Source of the DNA: Amycolatopsis pittospori
GTDB taxonomy: Bacteria; Actinomycetota; Actinomycetes; Mycobacteriales; Pseudonocardiaceae
Length of the DNA stretch: 64,000 nucleotides
Direction of reading: 5' to 3'
NCBI RefSeq assembly: GCF_013870525.1
Contig: NZ_JACBXD010000006.1
Location: 92,516 to 156,515, forward strand
In this document: positions 24,800 through 30,767 of the stretch, piece after piece
How positions within the stretch are numbered: the first letter of the stretch is position 1
Layout: the number at the start of each line of letters is the position of its first letter
Position numbers and translations under genes: made by a program
The notes under the pieces: model-generated
What the model saw: the letters and a program-made list of their open reading frames with translations, nothing else
The model's database searches: none
Told to the model about the DNA's origin: nothing

Positions 24800-25757
24800 G
24801 GCCGGTGATGAGTTCGGCGAAGCGCTCAGGGCTGACGTTCCCGCCGCTGATGATCACGCCTACCCGACCCGAAGCGGGAACCGCGCCGCTGAGCAGCGCG
24901 GCGAGACCGGTCGCCCCGCTCGGCTCGATGACGAGCTTGAGGCGTTCGAACGCGAACCGCATCGCGTCCCTGACCTGATCGTCGGTGACCAGCGCGATGT
25001 CGTCGACGAGCTTCCGGTTGATCGAAAAGGTCAACTCGCCGGGGATCGCGGCGGCCTGCCCGTCGGCGATCGTCCGCGGCACCGGGATGGAGACGCGTTC
25101 GCCCGTCTCCAGTGAGCGTTTGGTGTCGTCGCCCGCTTCGGGTTCGACACCTACGACGCGGATGCCGGGCTGCACGGCCTTCGCGGCGGTCGAGCTGCCG
25201 GCGATGAGACCGCCGCCACCGACCGGGAGGACCAGGGTGTCCAGTGAGCCCGACTCCTCCAGCAGTTCCAGCGCCGCGGTGCCCTGGCCGGCGATCACGT
25301 GCGGGTGCTCGTACGGCGGGATCAGCGCGAGACCTCGTTCGGCCGCCAGTGCCTCGCCGATCGCGACGCGGTCGCCGGTGTACCGGTCGTAGGTGACGAT
25401 CTCGGCGCCGTAGCCCGCGGTGGCGTCCTTTTTGGACTGCGGGGTGTCCTCCGGGATCAGGATGACCGCGCTGCTCCCGAGTTCCCGCGCGGCGAGCGCG
25501 ACGGCCTGCGCGTGGTTGCCCGAGGAGTAGGCCGCGATGCCCTTGGCCAGCTGCTCCGGCGAGAGCCGCGAGGCGGCGTTGTAGGCGCCGCGGAACTTGA
25601 AGGCGCCGACGCGCTGGAGGTTCTCGCATTTGATCAGGACCTCGGCGCCGACGAGGTCGTCGAGGGTGCGGGAACGCACGACCGGGGTCCGGTGGGCGAC
25701 ACCGGCCAGGCGGGCGGCGGCGTCACGGATGTCGTCGATGGTCACGGGGGCGGTCAT
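24792..25757 (-). CDS. PLP-dependent threonine/hydroxyaspartate ammonia-lyase (BhcB-like)
   Basis: A 321-residue fold-type II PLP enzyme, last gene of a leftward operon and joined by ATGA to the regulator. The PLP Lys lies in GAFKFRGAYN. AAYSSGNHAQAVALAA and LPVGGGGLIAGSS (phosphate-binding glycine loop) are typical of serine/threonine dehydratases. It lacks the C-terminal ACT regulatory domain of biosynthetic IlvA, so it is a catabolic type. PPYEHPHVIAGQGTAALEL and TYDRYTGDRVAIGEAL resemble threo-3-hydroxyaspartate dehydratases, the BhcB step of the beta-hydroxyaspartate cycle. The nearby BhcA-like aminotransferase supports this reading. Threonine or serine remain possible substrates. Confidence 0.85.
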   Translation of the reverse strand: MTAPVTIDDIRDAAARLAGVAHRTPVVRSRTLDDLVGAEVLIKCENLQRVGAFKFRGAYNAASRLSPEQLAKGIAAYSSGNHAQAVALAARELGSSAVILIPEDTPQSKKDATAGYGAEIVTYDRYTGDRVAIGEALAAERGLALIPPYEHPHVIAGQGTAALELLEESGSLDTLVLPVGGGGLIAGSSTAAKAVQPGIRVVGVEPEAGDDTKRSLETGERVSIPVPRTIADGQAAAIPGELTFSINRKLVDDIALVTDDQVRDAMRFAFERLKLVIEPSGATGLAALLSGAVPASGRVGVIISGGNVSPERFAELITGRI

Positions 25758-26398
25758 GATGCTCCTTGATCACGGATGTCGGCGAGATAGTTGTAAGCGG
25801 AGGCGCGGGAGATCCCGATGCGGGCCGCGACCTGGGGGACGGCACGCCGCATGGCGAAGACGCCTCGCGCGTGCAAGCTGCGGAACAGGTCGAGACGTTC
25901 TTCGCGGCTGAGCGCGGCCCAGGGTTTGTTCAGGCGGAGTTGGTGTTCGTCGACGATCGAGTCCACGACGGCGTCGACGTCGTCGGCGAAGGTGGTGGTC
26001 GGCGTTTCGGCGGCGGTGCCGACGTCGGCGAGTTCGCCGACCAGGGTCCGCAGTTGCCCCAGCGCGGTGACGTCGAGGTTCACGCACAGGGCGCCGAACA
26101 CCGAGCCGTCGCTGTCGCGCAGCAGCATGGTGGAGGATTTCACCAGCTTCCCGGATGCCGTCCGGGTGACGTAGTTCAGCTGGTCTTCGGCCTCGTCACC
26201 GCGGGCGAGCAGGCCCATGCCGATCTCGCTCATCGACCCGCCCACGCTGCGATCGGTGACCGATCCGGCGATCGCCACCACCGACTTCTCCGGGCGGCGG
26301 AAGTCGTGCACGACGACCTCGCAGAACGAGCCGAGGGTGGCCGCGATGCCGTCGGCGACCGGGGCGAGCGCGGCGAGGATCGTGTCCTGCTCAGACAT
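25754..26398 (-). CDS. YheO-type PAS plus HTH regulator
   Basis: A 214-residue protein. The N-terminal YheO-like PAS domain covers about residues 10-115 (LGSFCEVVVHDFRRPEKSVV, IAGSVTDRSVGG, GKLVKSSTMLLRDSDGSVFGALCVN). The C-terminal HTH_22 helix-turn-helix covers about 165-210 (RRAVPQVAARIGISRASAYNYLADI). These are usually ligand-sensing regulators of the catabolic enzymes they are encoded with. It lies between RidA (8-base overlap) and the dehydratase (ATGA overlap), so it belongs to the same transcript and probably autoregulates. The inverted repeat at 26765-26779 is a candidate site. Confidence 0.82.
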   Translation of the reverse strand: MSEQDTILAALAPVADGIAATLGSFCEVVVHDFRRPEKSVVAIAGSVTDRSVGGSMSEIGMGLLARGDEAEDQLNYVTRTASGKLVKSSTMLLRDSDGSVFGALCVNLDVTALGQLRTLVGELADVGTAAETPTTTFADDVDAVVDSIVDEHQLRLNKPWAALSREERLDLFRSLHARGVFAMRRAVPQVAARIGISRASAYNYLADIRDQGAS

Positions 26399-26744
26399 CG
26401 CGCACTCGGGCCAGGGCTTCGACCTCGACGGCGCCGCCGTAGGGCAGCGACGCCACGCCGACGCAGGTGCGGGCCGGCCGGGGCTCGGCGAAGAACTCCT
26501 CGTAGACGCGGTTGAGGCCGTCGCGGTCGACGATGTCGATCAGGTAGACGACGACCTTCACCACGTCGGTCCGGTCCGCGCCCACCGACCGCAGCGCGGT
26601 GTCGAGGTTGGCGAACGCCTGCGGGCATTCGGTGTCGAATCCTCCCGGGACCAGTTCGCCGGTCTCGGTCACGCCGAGGCGTCCGGACACGGTGACGAGG
26701 TCGCCACTGCGGAAGGCGGGGGGATACGGATGCTCGTTGGTCAC
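26391..26744 (-). CDS. RidA-family enamine/imine deaminase
   Basis: A 117-residue protein from GTG at 26744 (V-T-N-E-H-P), chosen because it gives the normal RidA length. It shows SGDLVTVSGRLGV, the conserved A-F-A-N-L-D-T-A-L-R segment, VVKVVVYLIDI, and the substrate-site RTCVGVASLPYGGAVEVEALA. The Arg of P-A-R-T is the carboxylate-binding residue of active RidA proteins. RidA hydrolyses reactive 2-aminoacrylate-type enamines released by PLP dehydratases. Being the first gene of an operon ending in such a dehydratase makes biological sense. The GTG lies close to a TATACA-like -10 element, so the transcript may be nearly leaderless. Confidence 0.87.
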   Translation of the reverse strand: MTNEHPYPPAFRSGDLVTVSGRLGVTETGELVPGGFDTECPQAFANLDTALRSVGADRTDVVKVVVYLIDIVDRDGLNRVYEEFFAEPRPARTCVGVASLPYGGAVEVEALARVRDV

Positions 26745-26764
26745 GAGACCAACTGTATAAGCAT

Positions 26765-26779
26765 TGGACGAAAAGTCCA
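26765..26779. promoter_or_regulatory. Dyad TGGAC-N5-GTCCA before the RidA operon
   Basis: A perfect 5-base inverted repeat about 20 bases upstream of the RidA start and just beyond its probable -10 (TATACA on the minus strand). It sits at the -35 position of that promoter, a natural site for a repressor or activator. Binding by the YheO-like regulator is inference. Confidence 0.5.
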
Positions 26780-26826
26780 GGCCGACGAGAAGTGATCCAC
26801 CGCTCACTCAGCGAGAAAGGAATTGA

Positions 26827-26838
26827 TATACCGTATAC
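26827..26838 (+). promoter_or_regulatory. Candidate GntR operator TATACCGTATAC
   Basis: Lies 20 bases upstream of the GntR/FCD gene start, within the AT-rich promoter stretch. The same motif with one change (TATACCGTGTAC, minus strand) occurs at 29495-29506 between the carrier and aminotransferase genes. FCD-type GntR regulators bind short dyads of this form. Confidence 0.65.
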
Positions 26839-26857
26839 AGCTAGAGAGGGGGTCTCG

Positions 26858-27589
26858 ATGACCACACTGCAGTTCGACGACGGCCGCATCGTCGCGCCGC
26901 CGAGTATGGCCGACCTGGCCACCCAGGCGCTGCGCGCGATGATCCTTTCCGGCGAGCTCCCGCCCGGTACGCGGTTGGTCGAGGCGAAACTCACCGAACG
27001 CCTCGGGGTGTCCCGTCCGCCGCTGCGCGAAGCGTTGCAGGTCCTGGCTTTCGAGGGGCTCGTGGTGCCGCATCCGCGGCGTGGCGTCATCGTCCGTCCC
27101 CTCACTCGCCATGACGTCTACGAGATCGTCACCCTGCGCGAAGAACTCGAAGCCTTCGCCGTCCGGATCGGGATCCCGGTCCGCTCGCCGGAGCGGCTGC
27201 AGGCCTGCCGGGACGCGCTGGCCGCCTTCGAGCAGGCCGGCCGCGACGGCGACGAAGGCGTCTTCACTCAGCGCAAGTACGAATTCCACCAGTCGATCGT
27301 CGCGCTGGCCGGGCACGAGCGGGTCACCGAGGCGTATCGCGCACTCTCGCTGCAGATGCAGCTCTGCATGGCGCTCAACCGGAGTGCCCGCCGCGACGGC
27401 GAGTCTTTGCTGCAGAACGTCGAGCGCCACCGGGAACTGCTCACGATCATCGAGGGCGGCGACCCCGAGGCGGTACTGAAGGCCCTGGCCGACCACGGGC
27501 ACGCCAGCTTCCTCGACGCGATCGTCGACCAGCTCGACGGTGGCACTCCCGACTCCGAACGCTGGCTGGCCGAACGCCGCGCCCACTAG
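26858..27589 (+). CDS. GntR-family regulator, FCD (FadR) subgroup
   Basis: A 243-residue protein, ATG at 26858 after GAGAGGGG. The N-terminal winged helix spans about residues 12-78 (MADLATQALRAMILSGELPPG, LTERLGVSRPPLREALQVLAFEGLV, PRRGVIVRP). The C-terminal FCD all-helical ligand domain follows (VTLREELEAFAVRIG, KYEFHQSIVALAGHERV, HRELLTIIEGGDPEAVLKALADHGHASF). The His residues in these segments fit the metal site of FCD domains. These regulators typically sense small organic acids. It is divergent from the RidA operon, and the shared operator suggests it also controls the carrier and aminotransferase genes 2.6 kb away. Confidence 0.88.
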   Translation: MTTLQFDDGRIVAPPSMADLATQALRAMILSGELPPGTRLVEAKLTERLGVSRPPLREALQVLAFEGLVVPHPRRGVIVRPLTRHDVYEIVTLREELEAFAVRIGIPVRSPERLQACRDALAAFEQAGRDGDEGVFTQRKYEFHQSIVALAGHERVTEAYRALSLQMQLCMALNRSARRDGESLLQNVERHRELLTIIEGGDPEAVLKALADHGHASFLDAIVDQLDGGTPDSERWLAERRAH

Positions 27590-27725
27590 ATGTCGTTCGT
27601 GGCGGTCGTGGTTATCGAGTAAGGCGGAGGTGGCCGGTCGGGCTCGTGAGCGATAAGGGTCGTTCTATTGAGCAGAAAGGCGAAGGTGGCGTGTTCTGTC
27701 GGTCGCCCGCACGCCGGCCTCGGGT

Positions 27726-27778
27726 GTTGCGAAAGCCACTTTCGCAACGTTGAAGGTTGCGAAAGTGGCTTTCGCAAC
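27726..27778. repeat. Dispersed palindrome, family A (GTTGCGAAAG)
   Basis: Two perfect 23-base arms, each itself nearly palindromic, around the loop GTTGAAG. Further copies lie at 56806-56858 and 62107-62159. It is in the 445-base gene-free stretch 27590-28034 between the GntR gene and the carrier gene; the rest of that stretch holds the family B copy and a shorter GAAGGGG/CCCCTTC dyad. Confidence 0.9.
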
Positions 27779-27878
27779 ACCCGGGACTCCGCCGCCCACG
27801 AGGACCACAAGACCCGCGTTGAAGGGGCCTTTCCCTCACTGTACGAGCGAAAAGTCCCCTTCGCTCCGCTGAGCACCG

Positions 27879-27933
27879 GTCCGTGAAGGCCTCCTTGAGG
27901 GACCCAGAGTCCCTCAAGGAGTCCTTCACGGAC
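27879..27933. repeat. Dispersed palindrome, family B (GTCCGTGAAGG), one mismatch
   Basis: 25-base arms around CCAGA, with one mismatch in the right arm. A perfect copy lies at 43139-43193 and a half copy at 8366-8384. All are outside genes. Confidence 0.9.
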
Positions 27934-28034
27934 TCGGCACCCGACACGACACCTTTGCCTTACCCCTCAATAACCCTCTTTGTCACTCATGACCCCTGCT
28001 GCCCCGGATCGCTACTCGCGGCCGACGGTACCTG

Positions 28035-29420
28035 TCAGCCCCAGCCCGGCAGGATGAACAGCAGCCAGGTGGTGATCGGGGCGATCGCGCACATGCTGAA
28101 GCCCCAGATCATCAAGCCCCGGAACACCTTGTCGTTCTGGCCCGAGGGGGCGTTGGCCACGACGAGCGCGCCGCTGGTCGAGAACGGTGACGAGTCGACG
28201 ACCGACGACGAGATCGCCAGCGCGATGATCATGCTGACCGCGCCGACCTCGCCCGCCAGCAGGAACGGCACCGCCAGCGGGATGAGCGCGCCGAGGATCC
28301 CCGTCGTCGACGCGAACGCCGAAACCACCGCGCCGATCGCGCAGATCAGGATCGCGGCGAGCAGCGGCGAACCGATCTGGGTGACCAGGTTGCCGAGCCA
28401 GTCGATCGTGCCGACCCGCTCCATCAGCGACACGAAGGTGACGATTCCGCAGATCAGCAGCACGGTCGGCCAGGCGACCTGGCCGACGGCCGCCTTCGCC
28501 GAACCCGGCGAGACCAGCGACAGCACGGTCGCCACGGTGAGCGCCGTGAAGCCGACGTCGAGCTTGAACACCAGCGCGCCGACCGCGAGCGCGGCCAGGC
28601 CGATGAGGGTGAATACGTGGTCGCGGTTGAGGGGAAGGGATTCTTCGGGTTCGTCGTCGGTCCCTCCGGCGGGCGGCGTGGGCTCGGGGGCGCCGGTGGT
28701 CTCGGGGCCGGTGCCGCCGGTCATCGTGGCGCCGGCCGACGAACCGCTCAGGGCGAGCGCGGTCGCGGGCTGGGCCGTCACGGCGACGACGCCGGGGCTG
28801 GCGGCCGACGTACGGCGGATCAGTTCTCGGCCGCCGAAAAGGAAGAACACGATGACGGACAGCAGAAGGTTGAAGACGAAGGAAGACGCGAACAGCAGTC
28901 CGGGATTGCTCGGCAGATTGTCCCGCGCCACCACGCCGTTGACGATGCTGCCGAAGATGCTGATGGGGGAGAAGCCGCCCGCGCTGGCGCCGTTGATGAT
29001 CAGCAGGCCCATCAGCATCGGGTTGATGGTGTAGCGGCGCGCGAAACCCATCCCGATGGGGGCGATGATCGCCACCGCCGCCGGGACCACCGCGCCGACC
29101 GCGGTCAGCGTCGCGGTGACCACGAACATCACCCAGGGGATCAGGGCGATCCTGCCGCCGACGGCGCGGACCACCAGATGGACGAGCCGGTCGACGGTGC
29201 CGTTGCCCTTGGCTATCGCGAAAAGCAGCGTCACCCCGACCAGGATGACGAAGAGATCCCCGGGGAAGCCCGAGACGATGTCGTCGGTGCTCTCCCCGGC
29301 GAACGCCGTTCCGATCACGAACGCGGCGACGAACGCCAGCGCTCCCATATGGACCGGGAGCACGGTCGCGATCAGGAAGACCAGGGCGAGCGCCACGACG
29401 GTGACGAGTTGTATGGACAT
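28035..29420 (-). CDS. MatC/SLC13-like dicarboxylate carrier
   Basis: A 461-residue membrane protein, ATG at 29420 after GAGGA. About a dozen hydrophobic segments are visible, with a charged central loop (about residues 205-265: TTGAPEPTPPAGGTDDEPEES). The N-terminal half (VALALVFLIATVLPVHMGALAFVAAFVIG, GFPGDLFVILVGVTLLF, IAKGNGTVD) matches the MatC_N malonate/dicarboxylate carrier group of the ion-transporter superfamily. The second half repeats the SLC13-like pattern (FASTTGILGALIPLAVPFL). It likely imports a short-chain mono- or dicarboxylate for the neighbouring catabolic enzymes. It is divergent from the aminotransferase gene, with the shared GntR motif between. Confidence 0.8.
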   Translation of the reverse strand: MSIQLVTVVALALVFLIATVLPVHMGALAFVAAFVIGTAFAGESTDDIVSGFPGDLFVILVGVTLLFAIAKGNGTVDRLVHLVVRAVGGRIALIPWVMFVVTATLTAVGAVVPAAVAIIAPIGMGFARRYTINPMLMGLLIINGASAGGFSPISIFGSIVNGVVARDNLPSNPGLLFASSFVFNLLLSVIVFFLFGGRELIRRTSAASPGVVAVTAQPATALALSGSSAGATMTGGTGPETTGAPEPTPPAGGTDDEPEESLPLNRDHVFTLIGLAALAVGALVFKLDVGFTALTVATVLSLVSPGSAKAAVGQVAWPTVLLICGIVTFVSLMERVGTIDWLGNLVTQIGSPLLAAILICAIGAVVSAFASTTGILGALIPLAVPFLLAGEVGAVSMIIALAISSSVVDSSPFSTSGALVVANAPSGQNDKVFRGLMIWGFSMCAIAPITTWLLFILPGWG

Positions 29421-29494
29421 CTGAATCCTCTGCGGTCGGCGCTGACACGTTCAGGGACTTGAAGTTGTGGCCTGTACCCCCTCGACGAGGTTCG

Positions 29495-29506
29495 GTACAC
29501 GGTATA
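29495..29506 (-). promoter_or_regulatory. Candidate GntR operator TATACCGTGTAC
   Basis: Reads GTACACGGTATA on the + strand; its complement matches the site before the GntR gene at 11 of 12 positions. It lies 75 bases from the carrier start and 67 from the aminotransferase start, so one regulator could act on both divergent promoters. Confidence 0.65.
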
Positions 29507-29572
29507 CCTTTCATGGAGCGAGACCAAGGTTTCGCTCTGTGGAACCTTTGAGAGCCCAGCGTGGAGGCGCAT

Positions 29573-30739
29573 ATGACATACGCAGCCGGTCGTCACTTCC
29601 TGCAGATCCCGGGACCGACGAACGTCCCCGACGTGGTGCTCCGGGCGATGTCGGCGGCCACCATCGACCACCGCGGTCCCGAGTTCCAGGAGCTGGGGAA
29701 GCAGCTGCTGAACGACATCAAGCCCGTCTTCGGCACCACGAACCCCGTGGTCATCTACCCCGCGACCGGCACCGGCGCGTGGGAGGCGGCCCTGACGAAC
29801 ACCCTCAGCCCGGGCGACACCGTCCTCTCCTTCGAGACCGGCCACTTCGCCACGCTCTGGCAGGAGATGGCGCGCGGTCTCGGACTGCACGTCGACTTCG
29901 TGCCGGGGGACTGGCGGCACGGTGCGAACCCCGAGGTCGTCGCCGAAAAACTCGCCGCCGACACCGCCCACCGGATCAAGGCCGTCTGCGTGGTCCACAA
30001 CGAGACGTCCACCGGCGTCACCAGCCGGATCCCGGAGATCCGCGCCGCGATCGACTCGGCGGGGCACCCCGCGTTGCTGCTGGTCGACACGATCTCGTCG
30101 CTGGGCTCGATCGACTACCGGCACGACGAGTGGGGCGTCGACGTCACCGTCGCCGGCTCGCAGAAAGGCCTCATGCTCCCGCCCGGCATGAGTTTCAACG
30201 CCATCAGCGACAAGGCCCTCAACGCCGCCAAGACCGCGTGCCTGCCGAAGGTCTTCTGGGACTGGGGCCCGATGCTCACCGCCAACGAGCGCGGATTCTT
30301 CCCGTACACCCCCAGCACCAACCTCATGTACGGCTTGCGGGAAGCCTTGCGGCTGCTTTACGAGGAGGGCTTGGAGAACGTCTTCGCGCGCCACGCGCGC
30401 CATGCCGCCGCCACCCGCGCCGCGGTGCGCGGCTGGGGGCTCGAGGTCCTCTGCCAGGACGAACGCGAGCATTCCGGCGCGCTGACCGCGGTCCTGGTTC
30501 CGGAAGGGATCGACGCCGACAAGGTCCGCGCCGTCATCCTCGACCGGTTCGACATGTCCTTGGGCGCGGGCCTGGGCAAACTCGCCGGGAAGATCTTCCG
30601 GATCGGGCATCTCGGTGCCTTCAACGACCTCACGCTCGCCGGCACCCTCGCCGGTGTCCAAATGGGACTCACCCTCGCCGGAGTCCCCGCCGATCCACGT
30701 GGTCTGCAGGATGCCTTGGAGCACTTGCAGAACGACTAG
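29573..30739 (+). CDS. Class V aminotransferase, BhcA/serine-glyoxylate type
   Basis: A 388-residue PLP enzyme; the ATG at 29573 follows GGAGG by 5 bases. The N-terminal GRHFLQIPGPTNVPDVVLRAM, TIDHRGPEFQELG and FGTTNPVVIYPATGTGAWEAAL are near-diagnostic for serine/alanine/aspartate-glyoxylate aminotransferases. The PLP Lys is in VAGSQKGLMLPPG. FFPYTPSTNLMYGL and a C-terminal FRIGHLG complete the family set. These enzymes aminate glyoxylate to glycine; the BhcA form uses aspartate as donor. Together with the BhcB-like dehydratase in the same regulon it points to glyoxylate/hydroxyaspartate metabolism. The exact donor cannot be told by eye. Confidence 0.9.
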   Translation: MTYAAGRHFLQIPGPTNVPDVVLRAMSAATIDHRGPEFQELGKQLLNDIKPVFGTTNPVVIYPATGTGAWEAALTNTLSPGDTVLSFETGHFATLWQEMARGLGLHVDFVPGDWRHGANPEVVAEKLAADTAHRIKAVCVVHNETSTGVTSRIPEIRAAIDSAGHPALLLVDTISSLGSIDYRHDEWGVDVTVAGSQKGLMLPPGMSFNAISDKALNAAKTACLPKVFWDWGPMLTANERGFFPYTPSTNLMYGLREALRLLYEEGLENVFARHARHAAATRAAVRGWGLEVLCQDEREHSGALTAVLVPEGIDADKVRAVILDRFDMSLGAGLGKLAGKIFRIGHLGAFNDLTLAGTLAGVQMGLTLAGVPADPRGLQDALEHLQND

Positions 30740-30767
30740 GCCGGACCGCCGCGAGAGGAGCCGATCG

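Noticed and set aside
27726..27933. Clustered repeats as a possible CRISPR array
   Set aside because: They are single large palindromes of two different families, not regular direct repeats with spacers, and no cas gene is near.
27883..29034. A + strand open frame beginning in palindrome B and running antisense to the carrier gene
   Set aside because: Composition is Ser/Thr/Pro-rich, it starts in a repeat, and the carrier on the minus strand has clear membrane spans and family motifs.
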